Assembly (NCBI GenBank): GCA_035628505.1
Contig: DASPJR010000161.1
Span: 1 to 21,316, forward strand
Direction of reading: 5' to 3'
DNA from: DASPJR01 sp035628505
GTDB taxonomy: Bacteria > Planctomycetota > SZUA-567 > H5-PLA8
Length of the DNA: 21,316 nt
Part shown: positions 1 to 7,436 of the stretch, piece after piece
Layout of the letters: each line of letters starts with the position of its first letter
How positions within the stretch are numbered: the first letter of the stretch is position 1
Program-made: the position numbers and the translations under genes
The notes under the pieces: generated by a model
Told to the model about the DNA's origin: nothing
What the model saw: the letters and a program-made list of their open reading frames with translations, nothing else
The model's database searches: none

Positions 1-629
1 AAGCGCGCAGCCAGCTCGCCGATCTTTGATTCCTTGATTGGTGCGAAATCAACGATCAGCGACTCACGCGCTTTTTTGTCTTTCACGGCCATCAGGATTC
101 CGTCGCGCTCATTCTGCGGCTCGCCCTGGATGTAGCACTGCGTCGTCCACTTCTCGCGGCCTTTCATCTTGACGGCGAAATGAATGTGCGGCGTGCGGCC
201 GGGATATTTCACGGGCTTGATCGTGCGGAAGTAATATTCGCCGGTCGAGCCGGTCAGAAAGCGGCCAAAGCCCTGGAAATTCCTGTCACGCGACTCGTGA
301 TTGTCGCTGCCTTTGTGCAGGTACACGCCCTTGTTGTCGACCTGCCAGATTTCAACGAGCGCATTTCGAACCGGTTCGCCGCTGGGACTCAGAATACGTC
401 CGCTCAAATGCGTGACTTCGCCTACGGCAGGCGTGAGTCCGTCATTGACGATGATCAGATCGTTATCGGTGTCGAGCGGCAGCTCGGTGGGATAGAACGG
501 TCCTTCTGTCTGTTTGGGCGTGCGCAGGAGCTCCTCCGCGAATACGCCGGGAACAAAAAGCACGCCGGCCCCTAGCGTCATTGAACGTAGAAAATTGCGG
601 CGAGCGGCTGAATGATGATTCTCATGCAT
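1..629 (-). CDS. Intradiol ring-cleavage dioxygenase, Tat-like signal (3' end cut by window edge)
   Basis: This non-haem iron dioxygenase belongs to the protocatechuate 3,4-dioxygenase/catechol 1,2-dioxygenase superfamily, which opens catechol-type rings between the two hydroxyls. The frame is open from ATG at 629 to the edge, giving 209 residues, close to the usual length of short exported members, so little is missing. An RRNFL motif at residues 10-14 followed by a short hydrophobic stretch suggests Tat export. Family landmarks are EGPFYP (42-47), WQVDNKGVYLH (95-105, containing a likely iron-ligand Tyr103), a YYFRTIKP stretch (132-139) with Tyr142 of KYPGR as a likely second ligand, and GRTPHIHF with His148/His150. 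The start is supported by an AGGAG box nine bases upstream. It follows the 758-1369 gene on the same strand after 128 bases. Substrate is unknown; exported members of this branch are often uncharacterised. Confidence 0.87.
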   Translation of the reverse strand, partial: MHENHHSAARRNFLRSMTLGAGVLFVPGVFAEELLRTPKQTEGPFYPTELPLDTDNDLIIVNDGLTPAVGEVTHLSGRILSPSGEPVRNALVEIWQVDNKGVYLHKGSDNHESRDRNFQGFGRFLTGSTGEYYFRTIKPVKYPGRTPHIHFAVKMKGREKWTTQCYIQGEPQNERDGILMAVKDKKARESLIVDFAPIKESKIGELAAR

Positions 630-757
630 GGAAAAGTCTCCTGAATGTGCCGGAAGTAGGACGCAGCGCGGGCGTGCTCATTCAGTAACAGGAACGTAAC
701 ATGTGCCGTAGGCACCGCTCGCTCGTTGATTATCCCCATTGCGGGGCGGCAGGAAAC

Positions 758-1369
758 TTAAAACTTCAGCCCCGGATCGTCCTCGTATGCAGAGCCGATA
801 TGGCAAAGCTGATTGAGCGATTCGGCGAAAAGCTGATAGAGCAGTTTGAGCCTTTCGACATCCTTGATCACGCCAAGCGTGACAAAATACAATTCATCCA
901 CACCTTCAGGAAATTGCGCGCCGAACCAGCCTTCGTCGTCCTGCACTGAAAGATGAATCGCGGGTTGATTATGGATGAGTTCGCGGATGCGCGGATTGGC
1001 AAAGAAGGCTCGCACCTTGTTTTCGTCCGTGCTCTTGATGACAAATTGCTCATCGAACCACTCGTCTCCTATGGCGATATCCTGCGCTCCGAAAAACTGC
1101 GCGATAGGGGTGAAGATGCTTTTGCGATAGATAGTGAAGCGGAAGTGATCAGGATTCACATATGGCGCACGCAGGCGCGTATAGGTCTGGCTGCTCTTGC
1201 CGGTGCTGACGGTGTAGGTGTCGAGCGTGATGGTCCACTGCTTGAACTGCGCCTGGACTTTACTGCCCTTCCAGAAGCCGCCGTCGACGTAGTCGGCTTT
1301 TATTTCATGCGCCAGCTGCCGCCAGATCTCTTCTTTGCTCGGCCCGAATATGTCGCGCAGGATGCCCAT
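758..1369 (-). CDS. Conserved hypothetical protein, 203 aa
   Basis: I do not recognise a named family. The protein is soluble, with no signal peptide or membrane helix. It opens MGILRDIFGPSKEEIWRQLA, has a central stretch rich in aromatic residues, and ends with a segment that reads like a conserved core (GVIKDVERLKLLYQLFAES followed by LNQLCHIGSAYEDDP). The middle FFANPRIRELIHNQP and DDEGWFG stretches also look conserved. A GAGGAG box nine bases before ATG at 1369 fixes the start, and this box overlaps the end of the upstream SnoaL-like gene. The 16-base gap implies co-transcription and perhaps translational coupling. Function is unknown; a lipid- or ligand-binding role would be a guess. Confidence 0.85.
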   Translation of the reverse strand: MGILRDIFGPSKEEIWRQLAHEIKADYVDGGFWKGSKVQAQFKQWTITLDTYTVSTGKSSQTYTRLRAPYVNPDHFRFTIYRKSIFTPIAQFFGAQDIAIGDEWFDEQFVIKSTDENKVRAFFANPRIRELIHNQPAIHLSVQDDEGWFGAQFPEGVDELYFVTLGVIKDVERLKLLYQLFAESLNQLCHIGSAYEDDPGLKF

Positions 1370-1385
1370 TTCAGATAGCTCCTCT

Positions 1386-1805
1386 TTACGGGATTATCGT
1401 GGCGCCGATCTGCTTATAAAGCTCCATGAAGTCAAAATGATTCCAGCCTTCGACGATCTTGCCGTCTTGAATGCGGGCGATGCCTATTCCAGCGAACTGA
1501 ATACGGCGCTGAGTGGCAACGTACGCCTGTAGCGCGCCTTTGTGAGTGCCTGTCACGCGGCAATGGACGCTTACGTAATCGTCCTCGGCGATTATCTGCA
1601 GGATGTCGATGTGAATATCCGGGAATGCGGTGCGAAAGGCGAAGAAAAATGGCTTAAAGAGCGCGGGACCGCGCAGTTCGGGATCTCCGCCCAGACCGTG
1701 AATGCGGGCGTTCTGCGCAAGGAGTTCATCTATGACTTCCACGCGTCCCTGGTTCCAGACTTCTTGAAACCAGCGGCGCACCAAAGCCTTGTTGGCGTCA
1801 GACAA
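1386..1805 (-). CDS. SnoaL-like / ester cyclase family protein, probable TTG start
   Basis: This small alpha+beta-barrel (NTF2-like) protein resembles the SnoaL/ester-cyclase family. Members act as cyclases, hydrolases or ligand-binding proteins, so the reaction cannot be predicted. The family opening is clear: ANKALVRRWFQEVWNQGR, then VIDELLAQNARIHG, a central FPDIHIDILQIIAEDDYVSV strand pair, and the closing GKIVEGWNHFDFMELYKQIG. I chose TTG at 1805, giving 139 residues, because AGGGAG lies nine bases upstream and the protein then begins exactly at the usual family N-terminus. The in-frame ATG at 1853 would add 16 unconserved residues, has no ribosome-binding site and abuts the terminator of the upstream gene. 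It is followed 16 bases later by the 758-1369 gene. Confidence 0.8.
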   Translation of the reverse strand: MSDANKALVRRWFQEVWNQGRVEVIDELLAQNARIHGLGGDPELRGPALFKPFFFAFRTAFPDIHIDILQIIAEDDYVSVHCRVTGTHKGALQAYVATQRRIQFAGIGIARIQDGKIVEGWNHFDFMELYKQIGATIIP

Positions 1806-1856
1806 ATGCGTCGGCTCCCTGTTTTTGGCAAGCTTACGAAGTCCTTGGCACATTGG

Positions 1857-1895
1857 AACAAAAAACCGGCCCGGACACTCTTCGCCCGGGCCGTT
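1857..1895 (-). terminator. Intrinsic terminator of the Gfo/Idh gene
   Basis: Read on the minus strand, a GC-rich stem (AACGGCCCGG pairing with CCGGGCCGGTT, one bulged base) around an 11-base loop is followed by TTTTTTGTT. It lies about 40 bases past the stop codon of the oxidoreductase gene (1937-2971) and just before the SnoaL-like gene. It probably separates the two transcripts and argues against the upstream ATG at 1853 for the latter. Confidence 0.75.
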
Positions 1896-1930
1896 CCTTT
1901 CTTCGCGTCTTTGCGCCTTTGCGTGAGACA
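1894..1930 (+). repeat. Dispersed CTCTGCG-type repeat, copy A
   Basis: A degenerate tandem of 7-10-base units (cttcgcg, tctttgcg, cctttgcg) ends in tgaga. It resembles copies at 19197-19244, 20564-20613 and 20784-20822, all in the same orientation. This is the most diverged copy and lacks the conserved tgaagtcgt tail. It sits between the stop codon of the oxidoreductase gene and its terminator hairpin. Confidence 0.5.
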
Positions 1931-1936
1931 AGCCGT

Positions 1937-2971
1937 TTACCCGATCTTCAGCGTCTTGCCCTGCTTGGCTGCTTCCATCGCCGTCAGGATCGCGTCCATC
2001 GAGCGGTAGCCTTCGACGCCGTTGATCTCCGGCGCCTTCTTTTCGGCGATGCATTTGGTGAAAAGGTCAATTACGCCGCTGGCCACCTGCTTGGTGTTCG
2101 TAGCCATCTCTCCGACCTTGTGCATCTCCTTGTCGCCGTTGCGGTAGTTGACGATGACGCCGTACACCGGATCGGTGCCCAGCGAGAGCACGCCGTTTTC
2201 GCAGTAGAGAACCGTGTAGTTCTCTTCGGCGCCGTAGTTGGTCCAGCTCAGGATCATGCTGCCGAGCACGCCGGCGTTGGTCTTGAAGTTGAAAAAGCTG
2301 TTGTCGTCGAGGTCGATCAGATTTCCGGTTTCATCGCGCTTATGCAGAGCGCCCATGAAGCCGCTGACTTCCGAAAGTTCCTGGCCCAGCAGCCAGCGCA
2401 TCAGGTCGGCCTTGTGCACGCCAAGGTCGCCGCTGACGCCCATCTGCGCGGGGCCCTTCTTAAAGAACCAGCTCTTGGCCGCGTCGATGGCCCAGCCTTC
2501 GGGTCCAGGGTGCTTGAAGGCGGTGCGGAAGGCGAGCACCTTGCCGAGCTTGCCGCTGTTGAGGATTTCCTTGGCGCGAACGTGCGGCGGCATGAGGCGC
2601 TGATTGAGGCCGATCATCAGGTACTTGCCCGTCTTCTCGCTGGTGGCGATCATCTTCTTGGCGTCTTCGCGCGTGGTCGCCATGGGCTTCTCACAGAGCA
2701 CATGCTTTCCCGCTTCCATCGCTTCGATGCTCTGCTGAGCATGCAGCGCGTTGGGGCCGGCGACGACGATGGCATCGATGTCGGAAGCCTTCAGCATCTC
2801 TTTGTAGTCGGTGTACGCCTTGGCCTTGTATTTCCCGGCGATCTCTTCGACGCGGTCTTTGACGACATCCGCGATGGCGACGAGCTGCGAGGCGGGATTG
2901 GCGACGCATTCAGGAATGTGGCGGCGCTGCGCGATGGCTCCGCAGCCGATAATACCGTAGCGAACAGGCAT
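1937..2971 (-). CDS. Gfo/Idh/MocA family NAD(P)-dependent oxidoreductase
   Basis: This is a soluble dehydrogenase of the glucose-fructose/inositol dehydrogenase family, which oxidises or reduces sugars, inositols and derivatives with NAD(P). The Rossmann motif GIIGCGAIAQ is near residue 6, followed by VAIADV, the AIVVAGPNALHAQQ strand-helix and the diagnostic EKPMA with its substrate-side Lys. GVSGDLGVHKADLMRWLLG carries the expected Asp and His of the catalytic region. The 344-residue length is normal. I start at ATG 2971 (MPVRYGIIGCG) rather than the codon seven residues upstream, because AAGGAGAG lies six bases before it. The gene is divergent from the MBOAT gene at 3149, with 177 bases between, and is followed by an intrinsic terminator, so it is probably monocistronic. 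Substrate is unknown. Confidence 0.92.
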   Translation of the reverse strand: MPVRYGIIGCGAIAQRRHIPECVANPASQLVAIADVVKDRVEEIAGKYKAKAYTDYKEMLKASDIDAIVVAGPNALHAQQSIEAMEAGKHVLCEKPMATTREDAKKMIATSEKTGKYLMIGLNQRLMPPHVRAKEILNSGKLGKVLAFRTAFKHPGPEGWAIDAAKSWFFKKGPAQMGVSGDLGVHKADLMRWLLGQELSEVSGFMGALHKRDETGNLIDLDDNSFFNFKTNAGVLGSMILSWTNYGAEENYTVLYCENGVLSLGTDPVYGVIVNYRNGDKEMHKVGEMATNTKQVASGVIDLFTKCIAEKKAPEINGVEGYRSMDAILTAMEAAKQGKTLKIG

Positions 2972-3148
2972 GAATTCTCTCCTTTTATCCAAAGGCGTAA
3001 ACGGACATTTCTCCCCAAGGGGCAGATAGCTTGCGCAGTTTCAGGGCTGGTGTCAAGTTGCGGCGTACTCTTCTTTTACAAGATGTTTTAGCGCAGGAGA
3101 GCTGTACCATCGGCAGTCTCGATGCACATAACAAGGGCGTGCTGATCA

Positions 3149-4543
3149 ATGCGGTTTAATTCGCTGGAATTCCTGGTTTTTGCCGCGCTTTTTTTTCTGA
3201 TCTGGCGTTACGTCAAAAGGAATCAATCCGCCCGCTGGCTGTGGATCATGCTGATGTCCTCGGTCTTTTACGGCTGGTGGGAGTGGTCGTACCTGTGGCT
3301 GCTGTTTGTTTCAGGCGGCATCGATTTTGTCTCGGCGTGGTGGATCGAATCCTTTCCGCGGCACCGCAAAAAACTGCTGTTTTTCTCGATGGCTTCCAAT
3401 CTGGGCATTCTGGGCTTTTACAAATACTCCGCCTTTGCCGCTGAGAATCTGAACGTGCTTCTGCAGCCGCTTTCGCTGCAGGTTCCAATCGTGAACTACG
3501 CACTGCCGATCGGCATCAGCTTCTACACGTTCCAATCGATGAGCTACACCATCGACGTGTATCGGGGCGAGTGCAAAGCCACGCGTAACATCCTGCATTT
3601 CTTCGCCGGGCTGATGCTCTTTCCGCAACTCGTCGCCGGTCCGATTCTGCGCGCCAGAGACATTCTTCCGCAGCTAGAGCCCGAGCCGGTTCCGCCTGAT
3701 GAGCAGAAACGTTTCGAGGGCCTGGCGCTGATCGCGCATGGCTACTTCAAGAAGGTGGTCATAGCCGACAACCTGGCCCCGACTGTCACGGCCGCGTTCG
3801 GCGCGCACGGGCTGGGCGTAATCGAATCCAGTGCGTACTGGTGGGCGATCATGGCGATGTTCGCGTTTCAGATCTACTGCGACTTCAGCGGCTACACCGA
3901 CATCGCGCGCGGCCTGGCCAAGTGGATGGGCTACGACTTCGCGCTCAACTTCAACCATCCTTACAGCGCCGCAAGCATCCGCGACTTCTGGTCGCGCTGG
4001 CACATTTCGCTTTCGACGTGGTTTCGCGATTACGTGTACGTGCCGATGGGCGGAAGCCGCACCTCGCCCCTGCGCACGCACGTTAATCTCTGGATTACGA
4101 TGATCCTGTCCGGGCTCTGGCACGGTGCGAGCTGGCGCTTCATCATCTGGGGCGCGCTGCACGCGGCTTACGTCAGCCTCGAAAGAGTCACGGACTGGCC
4201 GCGCCGGATTCTCAGCCTGCCGCTCGGGCGCTTTATTGCGATCGCGGTGGTCCTGGTGCAGGTGCTGGTCGCGTGGGTGTTTTTCCGGGCTGAATCGATG
4301 GCACAGGCAACCGGCATCATTCGCGTGATGTTCAGTTTCGTCAGCGCGCCTCATGATTCCTTGCAGCCGGCGCTCGCATTCCTGCTACTCGGAATTGGTT
4401 ATGAAACATGGATGTGTGTGCGCGTTCAGCCTTTCATGCTGCGAACTAAAGGCTGGATGGAACCGGCTGGGGTGGCATGTCTGCTGGTGGCAGCAGTCTT
4501 CTTCCGCGGCCACGGTCAGAATTTCATTTACTTTCAGTTCTAG
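3149..4543 (+). CDS. MBOAT family membrane-bound O-acyltransferase (AlgI-like)
   Basis: This polytopic inner-membrane protein of 464 residues probably moves acyl (often acetyl) groups across the membrane onto an extracytoplasmic glycan, as AlgI does for alginate and DltB for teichoic acid. Landmarks are the opening FNSLEFLVFAALFFLIW, the LMLFPQLVAGPILRA stretch near 160, DFSGYTDIARGLAKWMGY near 245-262, and FWSRWHISLSTWFRDYVYVPMGG with His285. His325 in SGLWHGASW matches the presumed catalytic histidine of AlgI in sequence context and position. Hydrophobic segments run throughout. It lies nine bases before the SGNH-like gene at 4553, the usual arrangement of an acyltransferase with its periplasmic partner. 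The start has only a weak AAGGG-like ribosome-binding site. The acceptor polymer is not evident from the neighbours. Confidence 0.93.
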   Translation: MRFNSLEFLVFAALFFLIWRYVKRNQSARWLWIMLMSSVFYGWWEWSYLWLLFVSGGIDFVSAWWIESFPRHRKKLLFFSMASNLGILGFYKYSAFAAENLNVLLQPLSLQVPIVNYALPIGISFYTFQSMSYTIDVYRGECKATRNILHFFAGLMLFPQLVAGPILRARDILPQLEPEPVPPDEQKRFEGLALIAHGYFKKVVIADNLAPTVTAAFGAHGLGVIESSAYWWAIMAMFAFQIYCDFSGYTDIARGLAKWMGYDFALNFNHPYSAASIRDFWSRWHISLSTWFRDYVYVPMGGSRTSPLRTHVNLWITMILSGLWHGASWRFIIWGALHAAYVSLERVTDWPRRILSLPLGRFIAIAVVLVQVLVAWVFFRAESMAQATGIIRVMFSFVSAPHDSLQPALAFLLLGIGYETWMCVRVQPFMLRTKGWMEPAGVACLLVAAVFFRGHGQNFIYFQF

Positions 4544-4552
4544 AGGCACCGC

Positions 4553-5440
4553 ATGCTGCGCGACCGCAGTTTTCAATGTGTGCTGTTCGTGATCCCGCTG
4601 GCGCTACTGGCGTACGCACTGCGCCCGGAAACGGCGCGCCGCGACGATCCAGACGGCATATTCTGGAACAAAGTCTCAAGCCCGGCCGTGCATGACGTGG
4701 TCGTAGCTGGGGATTCGCGCACGCTGCAGGGCGTCTCGCCCCAGGCGATGATCCAGGCCGGTGCCGGGCAGAAGATTCTGAATTTTGGCTTCAATGCCGC
4801 CTGCCTGAACCGGCGATACCTCACAGCCGCGGCCGAGAAACTGGACACTGGAAAGAAGCGATGCGTCCTGGTGATAGCGCTGACGCCGCTCGGGCTTTCG
4901 CGGCACTCCGAAGCCGCCAGCAACTTCAACTGGTACGCAAAGGCCAGCGGCCCGGAACTCGTGTTTCGCAAAATCCTGACGCCAATCGAACATTTCGTGG
5001 AGCCATACCAATTTCGCGAGGAGCTCAAGAAGGTATCGGTCTCGCACGCGCAGCGATTTCCCGACGGCTGGCTGGCATCTTACGTTAACGAAGAGAACAG
5101 TACTCTGATGCACGGTATGTACCGCAACATTCTCTCAAAGTCTCCCGTCGCTCCCGAACTGGTCGCGGACCTGGCGCGCTGCATCAAAGAATTCTCTGCA
5201 CGCGGCATCCGCGTGGCGGTGTTCCGCATGCCAAGCCACTGGGAGCATCAACAACTGGAGGACGAGGTGAGCCAATGGAACGAAGCTGAGATGAAGGAGA
5301 AGATGGTTTCCGCGGGCGCCGCCTGGCTGCAATTCGATTCCAGGAAATACAAGTATTACGACGGTGTTCACATGCAGGCCTCCAGCGCCAGCCAGTTCTC
5401 CGCTGATCTGGCCGTCCAGCTTCAGGCCGCTTTTAAATAG
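4553..5440 (+). CDS. Membrane-anchored SGNH-like (AlgJ/AlgX-type) acylation partner
   Basis: The 295-residue protein has an N-terminal hydrophobic anchor (residues 8-22) and an extracytoplasmic domain with SGNH-type motifs. GDSR with Ser55 follows the first strand (HDVVVAGDSR) and YYDGVH carries Asp270 and His273, the spacing expected of the DxxH catalytic block. A FGFNAACLN stretch near 78-86 may correspond to the oxyanion region. By analogy with AlgJ/AlgX, DltD and similar partners of MBOAT proteins, it probably takes the acyl group from the upstream transferase and places it on a surface polymer. It starts nine bases after the MBOAT stop, so the two are almost certainly co-transcribed. Family membership is inferred from motifs and context; overall similarity to named members is weak by eye. 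Confidence 0.78.
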   Translation: MLRDRSFQCVLFVIPLALLAYALRPETARRDDPDGIFWNKVSSPAVHDVVVAGDSRTLQGVSPQAMIQAGAGQKILNFGFNAACLNRRYLTAAAEKLDTGKKRCVLVIALTPLGLSRHSEAASNFNWYAKASGPELVFRKILTPIEHFVEPYQFREELKKVSVSHAQRFPDGWLASYVNEENSTLMHGMYRNILSKSPVAPELVADLARCIKEFSARGIRVAVFRMPSHWEHQQLEDEVSQWNEAEMKEKMVSAGAAWLQFDSRKYKYYDGVHMQASSASQFSADLAVQLQAAFK

Positions 5441-5514
5441 ATTAGTTTTAGTTTGCATTGTGCATGAGCCCGCTATAGCGTTAATGAGGTATTTATATCT
5501 TAGGGAGGACCTGT

Positions 5515-6411
5515 ATGAACCGCTCTCTGCTTTGCCTCATCGGATCGGCACTCGCCTGCGCGAGTTTCACATCAAGCGCGGCGCAGTCCACGCGACCGAA
5601 CTTCACCGAACGCACGACTGTACCGCTGCGCTTTGAACAGCCGCGTCGCAACAATGACGTGCCCCGCAGAAGGCACTACGACAACTGCTGCCCCTCGCGC
5701 GGTTCGCTCTTCTTTAATTCGCGGCCGACGAACAATCACTACTCGTTCAACGGAGGTTCGCAATCACACTGCAACTCCGGCACGGGCTATCGGCCCTATG
5801 TGATTCCGAACAACAACTCTGGCGGCTACAATCCGTATCATCAGGGCTACAGCAATACGCCGTACAACACCAGCTACGCCACGCCGCCCTACAACGGACA
5901 CGGCAACACACCGCCCGTTTACCGCCCGCAAGGCGGCGGTTACCGGCCCACGACCACACCCGTGTACCGCCCGACCACCACACCGACAGTCTCATCAGGC
6001 ACACCGTACGTTCCTCCGGCGACCACGCCGTCTGTGCCGACACGTCCGACGATTCCTGTCGCACCGCCGACCTATACGCCCCCGGCAAACCGCCCGCAGC
6101 ATGGAAACAACGGGCTGGGCAATGGCGTCGATCCGCAGCCGCCGGGAAATCCGCCGGTGAACGATGGGCCAGGTACATCTCCAGGAAACCCCGGAAATGG
6201 AAACGGCCAGGGCAATGGCAATGGCCATCGCCGCCGCGCGTCCATGATTTATTTCATGAAAGACGGCACGGAGATCCCAGCTCTGACGACACTTGAAAGC
6301 GGAGACGATCTGGTGATCAAGACCGAAGACGGGAAAATGCTGACGCTGAAGAAGACGCAGGTGAGGATCGCGCGCGAAGTCGACGACGAACCCATCTACG
6401 CCACGCGCTGA
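5515..6411 (+). CDS. Secreted Pro/Asn/Tyr-rich protein with conserved C-terminal domain
   Basis: I recognise no named family. Residues 1-23 form a signal peptide (LLCLIGSALACASFTSSAAQ). Residues 60-235 are low complexity, rich in Pro, Asn, Gly, Thr and Tyr with loose YRPTTTP, YNP and GNGNGQ repeats, typical of an unstructured surface or matrix segment. A short folded domain at about 237-298 (MIYFMKDGTEIPALTTLESG and following) resembles small beta domains that read like a DG-x-x-I strand pair. A paired Cys (NCCPS) near residue 57 could form a disulphide. GGGAGG eight bases upstream fixes the start at 5515. A strong terminator follows at 6437. It lies 74 bases behind the acylation pair and may be surface-associated like them, but a functional link is a guess. 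Confidence 0.8.
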   Translation: MNRSLLCLIGSALACASFTSSAAQSTRPNFTERTTVPLRFEQPRRNNDVPRRRHYDNCCPSRGSLFFNSRPTNNHYSFNGGSQSHCNSGTGYRPYVIPNNNSGGYNPYHQGYSNTPYNTSYATPPYNGHGNTPPVYRPQGGGYRPTTTPVYRPTTTPTVSSGTPYVPPATTPSVPTRPTIPVAPPTYTPPANRPQHGNNGLGNGVDPQPPGNPPVNDGPGTSPGNPGNGNGQGNGNGHRRRASMIYFMKDGTEIPALTTLESGDDLVIKTEDGKMLTLKKTQVRIAREVDDEPIYATR

Positions 6412-6436
6412 CAAGTTGCTGACAAGTTTCATTCTG

Positions 6437-6477
6437 AAAGCGGGGGACTTTGCCCAAGTCTCCCGCTTTTCTTTTTT
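6437..6477 (+). terminator. Intrinsic terminator of the secreted Pro/Asn-rich protein gene
   Basis: AAAGCGGGGGACTT pairs with AAGTCTCCCGCTTT (13 of 14 positions, one G/T wobble) around a short loop and runs into cttttctttttt. It starts 25 bases after the stop codon at 6411. A clear plus-strand intrinsic terminator. Confidence 0.85.
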
Positions 6478-6556
6478 CAGAAGTTTCTGCTTCGTACTTG
6501 CCTATAAAGTGTAATAATGACAGGCGACAACTTTGATTCCTCCATCGAGAGCGACA

Positions 6557-7426
6557 ATGCCCGAGCACATCACCATCGTTGAGACACCTCGCGACGCCTT
6601 CCAGGGTCTGCCACGCCCGATTCCAACAGCCGAAAAAATCCGCTACATCCAGTCGCTCCGTAACGCCGGCTTCAAACACATCGACCTCGGCAGTTTCGTG
6701 TCGCCCAAGGCCGTACCGCAAATGGCCGACAGCGAAAACGTAGTCCGCGCCTTCAGCTCTTGGAGAGACGGCGAGCGCATCGCGATCATCGTCAACGAGC
6801 AGGGACTTGACCGCGCGCTCTCCGTCGGAGGACTCGACGCGATCGGCTTCCCGCTCAGCCTGTCGGCGCAGTTCCAGCTGCAGAATACCAAGGCCACGCC
6901 CATGCAGGTCTGGCCGATGCTCGAAAAGATGATTTCGCGCATCGAACAGCACGACATGTCTTTCATCCTGTATCTCTCCATGGCGTTTGGAAACCCTTAC
7001 GGCGAGAAGTGGGACGAAGAAGAACTCTTCGGATTGATCCGCCGGCTCTGCGCGATGGGGATTCGTCATATCTCGCTGGCCGACACCGTCGCGCTGGCCA
7101 GGCCCGAGCAGGTCTCTCGTATTTTCAAGCGCGCGGTCAAAGAGCAGCCGAAAATCGAATTCAGCGCTCATTTTCACGGCCGGCCGGAGAACTGGTTCGA
7201 TTGCGTCGACGCCGCGCTGAACGCCGGCTGCCGCAGATTCGATGCAGCCTCCGGCGGGCTCGGCGGATGTCCCTTCGCGCAGGATGGACTGGTCGCCAAC
7301 ATTCCGTCTGATCAGCTCGCGCGGCGTCTGACGGAACTGGGTTTTGTCACGGGTATCGATCTGGAAAAAGCCGACTGCTGCTCGAAGATGGCGCGCGAAT
7401 TCCAAGCACTTTATGGCAAAGCCTGA
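6557..7426 (+). CDS. Hydroxymethylglutaryl-CoA lyase-like (HMGL/DRE-TIM family) protein
   Basis: This is a TIM-barrel enzyme of the HMG-CoA lyase/isopropylmalate synthase family, 289 residues from ATG 6557. It retains Arg12-Asp13 (TPRDAFQG, where HMG-CoA lyases read GPRDGLQ), SFVSPKAVPQMAD, the metal-binding histidines 205 and 207 (HFHG), and the lyase signature GGLGGCPFAQ with Cys238 plus a following Asn (VANIPSD). It departs from classical MvaB in the first strand, in HFHG instead of HCHD, and in LVANIPSD instead of the usual GNLATED-type segment. It may therefore act on another acyl-CoA or related hydroxy-acid. A TTG eight codons upstream is open, but the ATG matches the family start; only a weak GAGAG precedes it. 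No other leucine-catabolism gene is nearby, which favours a divergent substrate. Confidence 0.8.
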   Translation: MPEHITIVETPRDAFQGLPRPIPTAEKIRYIQSLRNAGFKHIDLGSFVSPKAVPQMADSENVVRAFSSWRDGERIAIIVNEQGLDRALSVGGLDAIGFPLSLSAQFQLQNTKATPMQVWPMLEKMISRIEQHDMSFILYLSMAFGNPYGEKWDEEELFGLIRRLCAMGIRHISLADTVALARPEQVSRIFKRAVKEQPKIEFSAHFHGRPENWFDCVDAALNAGCRRFDAASGGLGGCPFAQDGLVANIPSDQLARRLTELGFVTGIDLEKADCCSKMAREFQALYGKA

Positions 7427-7436
7427 AGCCTGAACC

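Noticed and set aside
701..757. Terminator after the 758-1369 gene
   Set aside because: A CCCC/GGGG mini-stem exists on the minus strand but there is no T-run and the stem is only four base pairs.
1853..3091. 412-residue plus-strand open frame
   Set aside because: It is antisense to the Gfo/Idh gene and has no recognisable domain or ribosome-binding site; the minus-strand gene has full family motifs.
3674..4354. 226-residue minus-strand open frame
   Set aside because: Antisense shadow of the MBOAT gene, Arg/His/Pro-rich composition with no domain.
5450..5490. Sigma-70 promoter before the secreted Pro/Asn-rich gene
   Set aside because: TTTGCA and TATAGC with 16 bases between are too far from consensus to claim.
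6317..7405. 362-residue minus-strand open frame
   Set aside because: Antisense to the HMG-CoA-lyase-like gene; no motif, and the plus-strand gene is clearly a real enzyme.
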